Positions 13,083-25,623 of a DNA stretch of 57,500 nt are shown one piece after another (positions within the stretch are counted from its first letter, which is position 1; every line of letters starts with the position of its first letter). Source of the stretch: Symbiodinium natans (taxonomy: Eukaryota > Sar > Dinophyceae > Suessiales > Symbiodiniaceae). A model generated the notes under the pieces. The model saw only the letters and a list, made by a program, of their open reading frames with translations, was not told the origin of the DNA and did no database searches. The stretch is taken from NCBI GenBank assembly GCA_905221605.1, contig CAJNDS010002601.1, forward strand, positions 903,876 through 961,375, read 5' to 3'. The position numbers and the translations under genes are program-made.

Positions 13083-13185
13083 TTGGGATGTTCCCCGTGA
13101 CACTAACAGTCCTTGATAGAGTCTAAAAAATAGGGGGTACTAAAAGCTCGATTACGGACTGTTAGTATAAGGGGGAACATCCCAA
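13083..13185. mobile_element. family 2 inverted-repeat element
   Basis: Same ends and ACTAACAGTCC inner arms as the copy at 8134, and the same length. Confidence 0.85.
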
Positions 13186-13222
13186 GTTTTTGGAGTTACA
13201 GGGTTTAGGGTTGTAGAGCTAA

Positions 13223-13350
13223 CCCTAAACCCCAAACCCAAACCCTAAACCCTAAACCCTAAACCCTAAACCCTAAACCCTAAACCCTAAACCCTAAACC
13301 CTAAACCCTAAACCCTGAACCCTAAACCCTAAACCCTAAACCCTAAACCC
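13223..13350 (-). repeat. CCCTAAA array, 128 bp
   Basis: About 18 units with one CCCTGAA variant. Confidence 0.9.
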
Positions 13351-13354
13351 ATAC

Positions 13355-13405
13355 TAGTTCCACCTCGTTCTCGACGATGGTGCGTAGGGCGATTACCCGT
13401 GCTGC
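13355..13405 (-). CDS. candidate short exon before a GTATGGGTTTAGGG donor
   Basis: 17 codons, AAR VIALRTIVENEVEL, after GGGGAG and before GTATGGG at the edge of a long array; phase 0. The open frame extends upstream to about 13467. Confidence 0.25.
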
Positions 13406-13827
13406 CTCCCCCGAGACACATGTTTCCCAACATCCCGGCACACGGGACCGTATAGTGAAGTTCAGCACTGAGCCATGCATCCCCAAACCCTAAACCCTAA
13501 ACCCTAAACCCTAAACCCCTAAACCCCTAAACCCTAAACCCGAAACCCTAAACCCTAAACCCTAATTAACCCTAAACCCTGAACCCTAAACCCTGAACCC
13601 TAAACCCTAAACCCTAACCCCAACCCTAACCCCTGAAATATTCCACACAGCTGAACCCTAGATCCAGGCATGGCAACCGGTGTCCATGTTCCTGCACAAG
13701 ATCTGAACCGTGGAGATTCCTGAATGTGTTCAAATTGTTCATCCCGACCTACCGTAAACCCTAAACCCTTAACCCTAAACCCTAAACCCTAAACCCCAAA
13801 CCCTAAACCCTAAACTTCACCCCTGCC

Positions 13828-13913
13828 AGGATGGGCTATCAGGCCCTATAACCCTTAAACACGGACCTGTACAGGGCTGCTTATGGGGGCTAGAGGGCCT
13901 AATAGCCCATCCT
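13828..13913. mobile_element. inverted-repeat element (family 11, single copy)
   Basis: 86 bp; arms AGGATGGGCTAT and AGGCCCT match in opposite orientation at the right end. Confidence 0.7.
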
Positions 13914-13948
13914 CGTGAGCCGGTGCCTCCCAGAATAACATTACAGCT

Positions 13949-14060
13949 TAGGGTTTTAGGGTTTTAGGGTTTTAGGGTTTTAGGGTTTTAGGGTTTTAGG
14001 GTTTTAGGGTTTTAGGGTTCTTAGGGTTTTAGGGTTTTAGGGTTTTAGGGTTTTTGGGTT
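13949..14060 (+). repeat. TTTTAGGG (8-mer) array
   Basis: About a dozen copies of an octamer with one extra T, in a uniform run. Confidence 0.9.
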
Positions 14061-14362
14061 TAGGGTTACGACTGGGGGTTCAACACGCAACCCAAAACCT
14101 CGCTCAGCCGAAAGTTTCTCAATTGGGTGATCGGGTGAGCATCTACGTACTAAAGGGGCCTAAATAACTAGAATAGGGTTTTGGGGGGTCATGAAAGTAT
14201 AATTCCATAGGAACCAGGAGGGATTCCTACTAGTAATGCGACCCCGATATAATACCCGTGAAACGTGCATCTAAGAAGTCCAGCGTGTATCGTTGAAGCC
14301 CTTCCCAGAGTACTGGCAGTTGCAACATCGCTGTCACATCCGAGACCTGATGAAGATCACGC

Positions 14363-14477
14363 ACATGGGTGGCTGTCAAAATTAGGGTCCCTTTTTGGAT
14401 CCCCATTATAATATTATATGGCACCTAACATTAAGGGTACCCCAAAAGAGACCCTAATTTTGACAGCCACCCACATG
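14363..14477. mobile_element. inverted-repeat element (family 9, single copy)
   Basis: About 115 bp with arms GTGGCTGTCAAAATTAGGGT and complement, differing at one or two bases over about 32 bp. Confidence 0.75.
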
Positions 14478-14630
14478 GATCCCCTCTTCCTTGTAGTTCG
14501 TTGTGGCATCAACCGCTTCGAGCGCATGCACGGGCGAAGCTTCGATAGGCAAGGGCTAGGGCTGCTTCGGCCAGCATCCTCGGAGGTCATCTCGAAGATC
14601 TCTAAACCCTGAAGCCTAAACCCTTACGCC

Positions 14631-15347
14631 CTAATCCATCTTCGTCTTCGTGGCGACATCGTTCACTTTGTTGGCAACAGCTTCTGCATCGTCCTTGCTA
14701 AATGAGCGCCAGCCACACGACGAGCACTTCGGCGGGGAGGCCGAGGCGAAGGATTGATTAGGGTTAAGGGTTAAGGGTTAAGGGTTAAGGGTTAAGGGCT
14801 AAGGGTTAAGGGCTTAGGGTTTAGGGTTTAGGGGTTAGGGGTTAGGGTTTAGGGTTTAGAGTAATGACACTTGTTGACCCTCAGTGGCTCGCAACTGACT
14901 AAGCCTGAGCAGAGGCATGCGTGCCGAAGGCAAGCATGAGGGACACCATCAAGGACAAACTCGATATGAGGCCTTTGAAAACCTCACTTACAAAAGCGAA
15001 ACAAATTTAGGTTTGTGGCGCGTGCGTAACCTGGGCCCCCACCCTAAACCCTAAACCCTAAACCCTAAACCCTAAACCCCAAAGAGTTCTCCCACACGAC
15101 CCCAAATCAAAGGTTTAGGGTCTAGGGTCTAGGGTCTAGGGTCTAGGGTTTAGGGTTTAGGGTTTAGGGTTTAGGGTTTAGGGTTTAGGGTTTAGGGTGA
15201 GGCTTCAACCGTTCAAGGCTTTTGGGCGCAGAGACCATACCATGTAAGTTTTCGGGGGCTATTCTAGGCTTCAGGGCTTGAACGGTCAAGGCTTATAGAA
15301 GTTCGGGTTTGTCCATTGTCCACGGATGATGCAAGACCCAACACCCG

Positions 15348-15381
<34 letters not shown>

Positions 15382-16656
15382 TACGAAGCCCACGAACAAG
15401 AGTCCCTAGCAATGTAGACCTAAACCCAAAAACCCCACAACCCATGCTCTAAACTCCTTTAATCCTAAACACTGAGTTCTGCATCCGAAACCCTAAACCC
15501 TAAGCCCTAAGCCCTAAACCCTAGATGCTGGCGCGCCTGCCCTCGAAACGGAATCGCCAAGCTGGGTACAGATGCCTGGCAAGCAGCTTCCAGGGCCAGG
15601 GACTTCCGCGATATGGGGTTTAGGGTTTAGGGTTTAGGGCTTGGGGTTTAGGGTTTAGGGTTTAGGGTTTGGGGTTTAGGGTTTAGGGTTTAGGGTGTAG
15701 GGCTTAGCGTTTAGGGTTTAGGGTTTAGGCTAGTATGGCCACAAGGACACCCCATCTGCACACCCACCGAGATGTATGAGCCACGTCGTCACTCACCAAA
15801 GCCAGCAACATGAACCCTGCCTCATGTGGGGGTTGTAGAATGAGAGTCCATTAGAGTTTGGGTTTAGGGGTGTGTAGGGATTGTAGGAGTTCCAGGGATG
15901 ATAGGGTTTTCTTCAGGTCCATAGGCCTTGGGGGTTTAGTGAAGTTTCTGCACTTCCTAAACGCTATATAATTATGACCCTAAGCTTCCTAACTTTCCGT
16001 AAAAATCTAAACTTCCGATTCCCTACAAGGCCCTAGCCTTCCCAAATTTCCTAAACCTCCTAGTGGGGTTATCCAGGCAGTAGACATGCTTTTCTTTAGA
16101 CTGAGCATGGTCGGTTTCCGAACAGTGGTGTCTACAGGCTCGAAACACTTAGGCGAAGGTGCTCCATGTTTTGCCGCCGGGCAGCGAGACAGCTCCAGCA
16201 TCATCAAATTGCGACCACAAGGCCCACGGGAACCGTAAACCCTCTAAACCATAGACACTAAACCCTGAACCCTCAACCCTAAACCGTGCGGCTGCCACCG
16301 GACTCAGTAAAACAGCACAGGTACAAGGCGCGTGCTCTGCTCCCTGCGCGCGCAAGACCCGGTCCGGAGCAAAGTCTCGCTGCAAGAAGCGGAGCGGAAA
16401 GCGCGCGAAATGTCTTTGGCAGCCGGAAGCCCGCAACGGCCCCCGCCCCCCCCCGCCCGTAACCCAAAACCCAAAACCCAAAACCCTAAGCCTCTTAGCC
16501 CTAAGCCAAGCCCTATAAGTTGTAAACCTAAACCCTAAGGCCTAAAGCCCAAACCCCAAACCCGAAACCCTCCCCCAAGACCCCAACAAAAAACAACCGC
16601 ACCTGCAGGGGCCAAACGGCCGAGGTCTGCACACGCGGCCTGAGGTCCACCAAGAC
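14631..16656 (-). CDS. candidate 3' exons of a minus-strand gene
   Basis: Exons 16656-16603 (AAACCAG to CTGCAG|GTGCGG; VLVDLRPRVQTSAVWPLQ), 16379-16299 (after a pyrimidine-rich TTCTTGCAG; DFAPDRVLRAQGAEHAPCTC), 15602-15520 (SLALEAACQASVPSLAIPFR, donor phase unclear) and a terminal exon 14726-14631 with CSSCGWRSFSKDDAEAVANK ending KTKMD-stop. The CxxC in the last exon could bind metal. Telomeric arrays lie between all of them. Order and membership in one gene are inferred. Confidence 0.35.
14757..14858 (+). repeat. TTAAGGG array passing into TTTAGGG
   Basis: Uniform TTAAGGG copies followed by standard and GGGG units. Confidence 0.85.
15347..15379. repeat. poly(A) run of about 32 bases
   Basis: Isolated homopolymer, not linked to an obvious retrocopy. 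Confidence 0.85.
15616..15730 (+). repeat. TTTAGGG array
   Basis: About 15 units with occasional TTTGGGG and TGTAGGG. Confidence 0.85.
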
Positions 16657-18041
16657 CTGGTTTCAGGGGGTTTAGGGTTTGGGGTTTAGGGTTTAGGGCT
16701 TAGGGCTTAGGGTTTAGGCTTTAGGGTTTATTGAAATTATTCAAGGTTCAGGCCCGGGGAAAGTTTCGAGGAGTGTTGGGGAGCTTCGAGGAGTTTCTGT
16801 TTTGCATGTTTCTTAATAGTTCCAAGTTACAGGGGCTTGAGGGTTCAGGGTTTAGGGTTGAATTATTAGGAGTTTAGGGCTTAGAGTTTAGGAGCTTAGG
16901 GTTTAGGGTTCAGGCTTTAGGGAAAAATCACGTGAAGCTCCAGGGTTTAGGGTTTAGGAGTTTAGGGTTCAGGGTTTAGGAGTTTAGGGTTTAGGGCTTA
17001 GGTTTTGGGGTTGGGGGTTTAGGGTTTAGGTTTGGGGGTTAGGGCTTAGGGTTTAAGGCTCAAGGGGTTCAGGGTTTAGGGTCCAGGGGGCTCAGGATTT
17101 AAGGCTCAGGGTTTCGGGAGGTGGTTCAAGGGTCGGGGCTGCTGAGAGAAACATAAATGGTAGTGATGACTTGGGTTGATGACATGGGAAGTGTCGGGTT
17201 TGGGATTTAGGGTTTAGGGTTTAGGGTTTAGGGTTTAGGGTTTAGGGAAACCTGGGTTGCCTGGGAATCCCATACGGGCAATTTCGAGAATAGCAGGCAC
17301 ACATAGCCGGTTTGGGGCTTTTACATGGCTGAAAGGGGTACAGCGCCCAAGGGTTTAGGGTTTAGGGTTTCAAGGGTTTCCACAACTTGGCAGTCTCTAT
17401 CTTGATAAGCAGACGCACCTGCTTCTGAGAGCGGCACAGAGCCAGCTACGTGGGATATGGAGGCTTCACTAGGATTTTGGGGGTTTAGGGTTCGGGGTTT
17501 CAAGGTTTGGCGTCGTGAGTATTGAGAACTTAGAGGCTGTTTACGGGCTAGCTCCCCTGGCAGCAGAGGTTTGAGGAACTTGCAGTAGCCTAAACCCTCC
17601 CTAGACCCTAAACCCTAAACCCTCAACCCTCGGATCCCTGAAGAAGCAGAGCCCGAAACCCACAAAAACAGGCACCCACAAGAACCCTTGAAAGCCAGAA
17701 AGCCCAACTTGCCCTCTAGAAAGAGGTTAGGGTTTAGGGTTTAGGGTTTAGGGTTTTTAGGGTTTAGGGTTTAGGGTTTAGGGTTTAGGGTTTAGGGTTT
17801 AGGGGTTCCCTCCACCCTCAGCCCCAAGCCCTAAGCTCCAAGCGTTAATCCCTGGAATCCGAGGATCTGACGAAGAAAACCACCGAGATTTTACGAAACT
17901 ATTTTTGGCCCAAACCCTCAGGAAAGACTACTTTCCATTACGGGAGCCAAGCCCCAAAAATGCACCCCCCCCCCCCCCCCCCCCCAATTTAAAGAAACAG
18001 ATTTGGGGGCCCAAAACGTTTGGAAACGCTGAAGTTGCAGG

Positions 18042-18310
18042 AATAATGGAAAGACCGCCGGCAAGCGAGGACGAGAAGCACGGAGATTTTGAATTAAGTA
18101 ATTATAAGGTGTGCTCTCGGATGTTTTTGGAGTTGAACGCTGCAGCAGAAACTTACTACTTCTCATCTAGGATCGATGCCCAAATCATTCGCTCCTGACC
18201 TACCCCTCGCGGGGCCGGAGCTCAGGCCAGACTTTGGGGATAAATAAACCCCATAATGGAAAGCCCCGCCGGGCCCTCGATGACGATAAGCACAGAGATT
18301 TTGAATTGCC
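18042..18310 (+). repeat. diverged direct repeat, about 58 bp, spaced 210 bp
   Basis: ATAATGGAAAG at 18042 and 18252, each followed by CGCCGG and GAGATTTTGAATT blocks. Function unknown. Confidence 0.65.
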
Positions 18311-18459
18311 TATCCCAACCTTTCGAAAGCCCTAAACCCTAAACCCGATCCTATGAGCCCCAAGCCCTCCAAGACCCCCAAGCCCTAAGCCCAAAGCCCT
18401 GAGCCCTGAGCCCTAAGCCCAAAGCCCTAAATCCTAAACCCTAGCCCTAAACCCTAAAC

Positions 18460-19537
18460 CCAGAAGGCCTTGTGGCCGAAACCGAAGTCGCCCTTGGAGC
18501 CCTCGATCGGCCTTCTGGGTTGCTCAGGGTTTCGGCAGGGTGTAGGGTTGAGGGTTGAGGGTTGAGGGTTGAGGGTTTAGGGTTTAGTGTTTAGGGGTTG
18601 GGGCTTAAGGTTGAGTTGAGGCTTTAGGGTTTAGGGTTTAGGGTTTAGGGTTTTCAGGGCTTAGGGCTGTGTATAGTGTTTGGTGTTTAGGGCTTGGGAC
18701 TTTAAATTTGGGGCAAGCAAGAAGATTTTGGTCTTCGGGGGGTTTCAATTTCACATGAATTTCGGTCTTCAAGGGTGGATGGCGGGATCTAGGGCTTAGG
18801 GTTTAGGGTTTAGGGTTTAGGGTTTAGGGTTTAGGGCTTAGGGCTTAGGGCTCAGGGTTGAAGTCCATGCGAGCTAAACGTTGCGGTCCGTGTAGTGGAG
18901 CTGCATGAGCTCCAACTCAAGACTGAACGTTCCAACGCACGATCTTAGGGGTACCTTATTGGGGTGGGGGTCTATTTTAGGGGTCTCTAAACCCCTATTC
19001 TGCGCACACCTCCAAATATCCAGGGAAGGATAGAAACCAAAAGACATAGGCTGCTTGCTCGACTTCCGTGGTAAATGTCAAACTCTAGGTGCCAGAAACG
19101 CCAGTAGTTGGTTGTTTAGGGATTAGGCAGGGCTTAGTAGGGTTTAGGGTTTAGGGTTTAGGGCTTTGACATGGTTGCTTCCTGCAGCATGTAGCAGGGT
19201 GAAGTACCCAAAGAACACAGCAACATCTTCTGTGGCATGCCAGGGATTGTAAGGGATGTGTCCTTGAAGAAGCCACTCAGGCGATCCCGCAACCTGCCGC
19301 CCTAAAGCCCTAACGCCCTAACGCCCTAAAGCCCTACAAGCCCTACAAGCCCTAAAGCCCTAACGCCCTAAAGCCCTAAAGCCCTAAAGCCCTAAAGCCC
19401 TAAAGCCCTGAGCCCAAACCCTGCACCCAAAACTTTCAAGCCTAAGCCCTAAGCCCTCAACCCTAAAACCCTGGACACGAACACCCGAAACCCTAAACCC
19501 GGGCCCCCCACTTGGCCGGGCTCACTGTCAAAGACGC
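18460..19537 (-). CDS. three candidate exons between telomeric-type arrays
   Basis: Exons 19537-19499 (13 codons, TTACAG to GTTTAGGG), 19293-19171 (41 codons, GGCAG to GTCAAAG) and 18522-18460 (21 codons, TGAG to GTTTAGGG), all phase 0. The middle one is the longest clean island, with GHIPYNPWHATEDVAVFFGY; the last contains EGSKGDFGFGHKAFW. The family is not recognised. Confidence 0.35.
19310..19410 (-). repeat. GCCCTAAA/GCCCTAAC variant array
   Basis: Eight-base variants of the telomeric unit in local runs. Confidence 0.8.
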
Positions 19538-21307
19538 CTGTAAGCATGCCGAGGAACCGGGAGATTTTACGGTTGTAGGGTTTTAGGGTTTTGGGGGGTT
19601 AGGGCTTCAGGGTTTCAGGATCTGGTTTTCGGGCTTTAGGGTTGAAGGGCGTTAGGGTTTCAGGGTTTGGGGTTGAAGGGACTTAGAGTTTTGGGATTTT
19701 AGAGTTTAGGGCTCGACTTAGTCTATTAGGGTATTTGGGAAATCGGGGTTATAGAATCCTTTAAAGGATTGAATTGTGGAAAAGAAGGTGCCTCCGCTGT
19801 TCATTGTGCAGTTGAGGGCTTTGCGCTTGGGGGTCTGCAAAAGAGGGCGTAGGCTGCAGGAGCTTCGGAGGTTTGCGAGGGAGCCTTGCGAAAGTTAGTT
19901 TTTGAATGCTCAGCCTCTCTGGGTAGCCCAGTAACCATCTTAAAATGAGGGTGCACACCCTAAACCCTAAGCCCTAAACCCTAAACCCTTTTTTGGGTTG
20001 GTTACTTGCTTTAGAAGTGAACCAACGAAAGGGGAAGAAGGGTGCCAGTGTGCCACTGGGATACCGAGGAGTCTTGAGGTTTGGGATTTAGGGTTTGGGG
20101 AGCTTCGGTTGCTGTGAGGGCAAGCTTGCGTGTTCCGGTCATTCGCTATTGTTCGCTGGGGCTTGTGGATCTAAACCCCCACCCCCCCCACCCCCCCCCA
20201 CTAATAACAAAACCCTAAACCCTAAACCCTAAACTCTAAACCCTCAACCCTCAACCCTGAACCTTAAACCCCCTTAGGCTACTCGGGGGCTTGGAGGTAA
20301 AGGCTTGAGGAGTTGCTATTTCGGTTACTTGTTCTTTCTGGGCCCACGAAGAACCGACACTTACTTAATTTGCCAGTGTTTAGGGTTTAGGGTTTAGGGC
20401 TTAGGGCTTAGGCTGCCGGACTAAACAATACCAAGGGAAGGAATCCTACGACGCTGAACCCCACAGGTGAGTCTGAAGCTATAAATATCCCATGAAACGC
20501 TGCAAACACCGCCCTCAACCCTAAACCCGAAACCCCAAAACCCCAAACTCCGAAACCCTCGACCTCCTAAACCCTAACCTTGAACCCTCAACCCTAAACC
20601 CGAAACCCCAAAGCCCCAAAATCCTAAGGTCCTAAACCCTCGACGCCCTGTCGGGGGGGGGGGGGGAGGGAGCTAAACCCTAAACCCTAAGGCCTCCGCC
20701 ACTTCCGCATCACTCGACAGAGTGCACCTGAGGGTCGGAGTTAGCAACTCAGGTGATGGGCGGGGGCGGGGGGGAGGGCTAAACCGTAAACCCTAAACCC
20801 TAAACCCTAAACCCTAAACCCTAAACCCTAAGAAAAATGAGGACGGGTGGAAGGAATGGGCTCCAGATCTCAAGGTCTATCGAGCGTTTCGGGTTTAGGG
20901 GTTTAGGGTTTAGGGTTTGGGGTTTAGGGTTTGGGGTTTAGGGCTAGGGTTTAGGGTCTGCCTAAGCTCTGAACCCTATCTCCTAGGGTGCTTGCAGATA
21001 CGTCACTCGACGGGTTCCGGTAACCCTAAACCCTAAACCCTAAACCCCAAACCCTAAACCCTAAACCCTAAACCCAAACCCTAAACCCTGTTTAGGGTTG
21101 AGAGCTTCGAAGTGTCGGACCTTCCCTCAACTCTCACATCCTCAGCCCTGGGGCCTAAACACTGAAAACCTAGGACCTAGGCCCTAAAGACCTGAAACTT
21201 TCTCCTCTCGCTCAACCCTCTACATCCTTAAGGCCCTGAAGCCCCAGCAAACCCAGAACAAAATCTCACCCCCAACGCTCAAATCCCCTCCGCCCCGTAC
21301 CGCCCAC

Positions 21308-21418
21308 CAAACCCTAAACCCTAAACCCTAAACCCTAAACCCTAAACCCTAAACCCTAAACCCTAAACCCTAAACCCTAAACGCTAAACGCTAAACGCTA
21401 AACGCTAAACGCTAAAAC
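21308..21418 (-). repeat. CCCTAAA array ending in CGCTAAA run
   Basis: About ten standard units, then five identical CGCTAAA units. Confidence 0.9.
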
Positions 21419-21522
21419 GCAAAATGCCAAATCACTACGACCACTAAAGCCCTGAAGCCCCCAAAAACCCCAAGGCGCAGGACCGCAAAAGCCAGCGGGC
21501 CCTAAACCCTAAACCCTAAACC

Positions 21523-21591
21523 CTGGGATCTGGGCAGAAGATGGTCTCTGCCAGTCCAGGCACCTAGCATCTGCACCTCGGTGTGGGGGGG
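21523..21591 (-). CDS. candidate exon next to a telomeric array
   Basis: 23 codons after GAAAG, containing HTEVQMLGAWTGRDHLLPRS, ending at CAG one base before a GTTTAGGG array. The extra G breaks the phase 0 pattern. Confidence 0.25.
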
Positions 21592-21639
21592 CTTTCTACA
21601 GGCGTTTGAAGGGGCTCAGGGGTCAGTTATAATTTAACT

Positions 21640-21748
21640 GAAGGGTTTAGGGTTTAGGGTTTAGGGTTTAGGGTTTAGGGTTTAGGGTTTTAGGGTTTTA
21701 GGGTTTTAGGGTTTTAGGGTTTTAGGGTTTAGGGTTTAGGGTTTAGGC
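21640..21748 (+). repeat. TTTAGGG array with internal TTTTAGGG block
   Basis: Standard units flank about five octamers. Confidence 0.9.
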
Positions 21749-23619
21749 GGGATGAAAGCCACGTTTGCCTGATACTCCACGCTACTCCCTAAGGCTCCCC
21801 AAGCTTAGAATCCCTCTTCGGACTGCTAAGAAAAGGGGGTGTGGTTCGAGAGCATGTGGCAGCATGTCCTTGACTCACTCCAACTTGACATGTCGACTAT
21901 TGTTGAAATCACCAAGCCCCTCTAAACCCTAAACCCCTCTAAACCCCAAACCCTAATCCCTAATCCCTACCCCAGAGCATCTCATACTCCCAAAACGCCC
22001 AAACACTAAAGCCCTAAGCAAGGACTTGGCTGACTTCTGAACCCCTCTTGAAAGTTTAACCTTTAGGCTCCTTATTGGTAGTTTATAGAAAAACCCAAGA
22101 GGTTAAAGTCCTAAACCCAAACCCCAAACCCGAAGTCCCAAGAGCCTGCCAGAAGACAGCCAAGAGGACAACATATTCATGTCGGGCGTATATTTTCTTG
22201 TTTGGGGGGGGGGGGGGAGGGGTTCTTAAGCAAATAGTAGCAAACGAGGAGACTGAAGGCCCCCTGCCACGGCTGTGTCCGAAGCCTCCTCCGGATCTTC
22301 GCTCACCCAGTCCCTGGGTTCAGGGTTCATTGAGGGATTTCGGTTTAGGGTTTAGGGTTTAGGGTTTAGGGTCTGGGGTTTAGGGTTTAGGGTTTAGGGT
22401 TTAGAGTTTAGGGTCTGGGGTTTAGGGTTTAGAGTTTAGGGTTTAGGGTTTAATTTCGGGATTTAGGGCTTAGGGTGCATTTTGGGACTGCAAGTAGTGA
22501 GCCATAAGAGCTCAGCAGCCAGAACGAGACCCTTTACTAGCCTCTTTGGGTTGCATGCTGGCTTCCCGACTGAGTTTAGGGTTTAGGGTTTAGGGTTTAG
22601 GGTTTAGGGTTTAGGGTTTAGAGTTTAGGATTTAGCTCGGCACCAGGGTGGATGATTTAGAGGTTTAGGGTTTAGGGTTTGCTCAAAACCCCTAAGGCCC
22701 CCAATGAGCCTAAACCCGAAAGCTGACAACGGCAACCCCTCAGGCCTATGTAAAATGAGCATATAAACCCTGAACCCTGAACAACATCATGAAGCCTCAA
22801 TCCTACACCCCCTGGCTGCTGATCACGAAACCCCAAACCCCAAGCTGTTGCGCACTCAAGCGCCAAAGCACTACTACCAAAACCTGAAAGCTGAAACTTG
22901 AACCCTGCATACTCTAAGACCCAAGTGCTAGAACCTTCCCTGCTTCCTGTTCTTTGTTTCATGGATAGTTTTTCGCACACATCCCTGAAATCCCAAAACT
23001 GCAAGACCCTAGGATCCAAGAAGGCTAAGCCCTGGACCCCGAAAAGCAAAAACTCAAAAAGCCCTAGACCCTAAACCCTTAAACTCTACAACCCGTAAAC
23101 CATAAACCTTAAAACCCCCATTAAACCCTGAAACCCATGAATCCGGGAAAACTCACACACACACACAAACACACACCAGAAACAAATAAGCAGCCAAGCC
23201 GCAAGAATGGGCCAGGTGTCTTCATGCAGTGCCTTGGGGAGCGCCGCGGGCTCGGGCTTTGGGACTTAAAGATTCGGGGGGAGGAGGGGCTTGGGCTTCG
23301 GGTTAAGGGTGTGGCAGATCTTTCACTGTCTGGACTGCCTGGAGGGATGTTCCTTAAACCTAAGCCGTCTTCAGGCAAGAGTGTTAGCTGAGGGCGTGAA
23401 GGGTTTAGGCTGGGGTTCAAAGGGCCACATTAACATGGGACAGGCTCGAAACCCCAAATCCTGCCACGCGGGTCTCTATCTGGAAGCCCTGTAAGCCCCA
23501 AAGCTCTAGACCCTGTAAGCCCTAAATCCATGCAACCCTAAACCCTGTAAGCCCGAAAGCCCTAAAAAACCCTGATAATCCCTAAACCCCTGAAAGCCTT
23601 CAAACCCTAAACCCTAAAC

Positions 23620-23715
23620 TAGGTACATGATCCCATTTCTCAGGAAGGCAAAAGGAGCCTTATGGCCTCCCTTTGATGGAGGAGTGCCGGGTTCAGGGCT
23701 GTAGCCCTTTGCGCG
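23620..23715 (-). CDS. candidate exon ending at a GTTTAGGG donor
   Basis: 32 codons after TGCAG, ending CTA|GTTTAGGG, phase 0 at both ends. Contains SKGGHKAPFAFLRNGIMYL. Confidence 0.3.
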
Positions 23716-23870
23716 CTGCACTGCACCCCAAAAAACCCGTAACCCCAGAACCTATATGAAAAGCAACCCTCTACAGCCTCTAAAGCCGTTAAACCGTCTA
23801 AACCCTAAACCCTAAACCCTAAAACCCAAAACCCAAAACCCAAAACCCTAAACCCTAAACCCTCCAAGAC

Positions 23871-23936
23871 CTTCAGAGACCCAGGCCCGTCTTGCATCGA
23901 CACCTCAAGGTCCTGTCCATTTGGGAGCCTCCGAGA
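23871..23936 (-). CDS. candidate exon, phase 0
   Basis: 22 codons between GCCAG and GTCTTGG, reading SRRLPNGQDLEVSMQDGPGS and on. Followed on the minus strand by TTTAGGG-type repeats. Confidence 0.3.
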
Positions 23937-23956
23937 CTGGCATTTGGGAGGGCGAG

Positions 23957-24120
23957 TTCGGGTTTAGGGTTTAGGGTTTAGGGTTTAGGGTTTAGGGTTT
24001 AGGGTTTAGGGTTTAGGGTTTAGGGTTTAGGGTTTAGGGTTTAGGGTTTAGGGTTTGGGGTTTGGGGTTTGGGGTTTGGGGTTTGGGGTTTGGGGTTTGG
24101 GGTTTGGGGTTTGGGGTTTA
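23957..24120 (+). repeat. TTTAGGG array switching to TTTGGGG
   Basis: About 14 standard units, then about nine uninterrupted TTTGGGG units. Confidence 0.9.
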
Positions 24121-24363
24121 GTATAGGGTGTAGGGTTTAGGGCTTCGGGTGCTTTAGGGAACTTTTGGAGTCTCAGGGTTTTAGGGTTTGGGGTTGATAG
24201 GATTTAGGGTTCACAGGGCTTTGGCTCTACAGGGCATTGCAGGCTTTGGGGTCTGGGGGTTCGGAGTTTTTATGCTTTGGGGTTAGGATATACAGGGTTT
24301 GCCTAAACCCTAAGCCCTAAACCCTAAACCTTAAACCCTGGTTTAAATTTCAGGGTTCTGGAC

Positions 24364-24441
24364 CTGCTGGGGGCAGAACCTCCCTCCCGTAAGGACCCCC
24401 AAATCACTTTGCTGCGGCCTGACCAAAGCGTCGCTGGAAGC
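24364..24441 (-). CDS. candidate exon, phase 0
   Basis: 26 codons between CCTGAG and GTCCAG, containing ASSDALVRPQQSDLGVLTGG. Telomeric arrays lie on both sides within 20-60 bp. Confidence 0.3.
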
Positions 24442-24720
24442 CTCAGGGTTTAGGGTTTAGGGTTTTGGGTTTAGTTTGGGGGAGCTTGGGGTTTTAGGGC
24501 AGGCTTTAGGGGCTTAGGGATTTTAGTCTTCTAAAGTTTGGGGGTTTCAGGGAGTTTGGGGTTTCGGATTCCAGGGGCTTAGGGAGTTTGGGTTTTAGGG
24601 GTTCAGGGTTGGGGTTTTAGGGTTTTAGGGTTTGGGGTTTTCGCGCTTCCTGTTTCAGGGTTTACGGTTTCGGGTTTAGGGTTCAGGGTTTAGGGTTTAG
24701 GGGTTTGGGTTTGCTGTGAC

Positions 24721-24813
24721 AGGGCGCAGAAGCTGTGAAGATTGGGATGCAGACTCGCTTCGAAAGCTGCGTGAAATGCGACGAGCAGCCATGGCCCGAT
24801 AGTGGAGGGCCAT
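24721..24813 (-). CDS. candidate exon with TTTAG acceptor from a telomeric array
   Basis: 31 codons, phase 0 at both ends, immediately after TTTAG of an array and before GTCACAG. Contains MALHYRAMAARRISRSFRSE, basic and Ser-rich. The opposite strand is also open, with an acidic helical reading. Confidence 0.3.
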
Positions 24814-25623
24814 CTAAACCCTAAACCCTAAACCCTAAACCCTAAACCCTAAACCCTAAACCCTAAACCCTAAACCCTAAACCCTAACCCTAAACCCTAT
24901 GCACTAAACCTGAAACCTGAACCCTGAACCCTAGCATCAGGAAGCTTCATCGGCCTAGGCCCGGTGTCTGAGCCCTAAAACTTTACACCCTGAACCCTAA
25001 ACCCTAAACCCTAAACCTTAAACCCCAAACCCTAAACCCAGCCAGGGTTTTGGGCCTTGAGACCCTTTGCTTGCTCAGAGACATGTTAGCGACTACCTGG
25101 CTTGCTTTTAGGGGATGTGCTTGAGGCTTCTAGGGTTTAGGACTTGGGGTGTAGGATTTAGGGTGCAGGGCCGTTTAGGGTTCAGTATACGGTTTAGGGT
25201 TTAGGGGTCTTTAGGTGTTTTGGGGCTTCGGGTCGAGGGCGTGGGGTGCCATGGCAGGCGTTTATGACGCTTCAAGGCCGATCTAAGCTTCCCGGCCGGG
25301 CTGATTGATCCCGTCGCCGGAGGTGACGCCACCAGAGCGATCTCGGCATGGGCCCCAGAATCGTAGGGTTTGGGGGCTTAGGGTTTCGGAGCTTAGGAGA
25401 TGATCCTCCTTGAGTTAGGGTAAACCCTAGGGTTTAGGGCTTATAGGGTTTAGGGGTTTAGGACTTATAGGGCTTAGGGGTTTAGGGGTTTAAGGTTTCG
25501 GGGCTTAGGGTGTCGTGGTGTAGTGGTTTGTGGATTTCTGGATTAGGCTCCGGGAAGTCTAGGCGTTCTGGTGCATATACGAAGGGTTCGAAGTACCCCC
25601 AACATACGGATAGAGCCCTAAAC

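Noticed and set aside
21831-21925. Plus-strand terminal exon reading (WFESMWQHVLDSLQLDMSTI)
   Set aside because: Attractive composition, but a minus-strand frame after TTTAG covers the same bases; the strand is unresolved and there is no partner.
22463-22569. Minus-strand block with a hydrophobic stretch (LVKGLVLAAELLWLTT)
   Set aside because: Acceptor phase does not fit neighbours, and no donor is visible before a stop formed by telomeric repeat.
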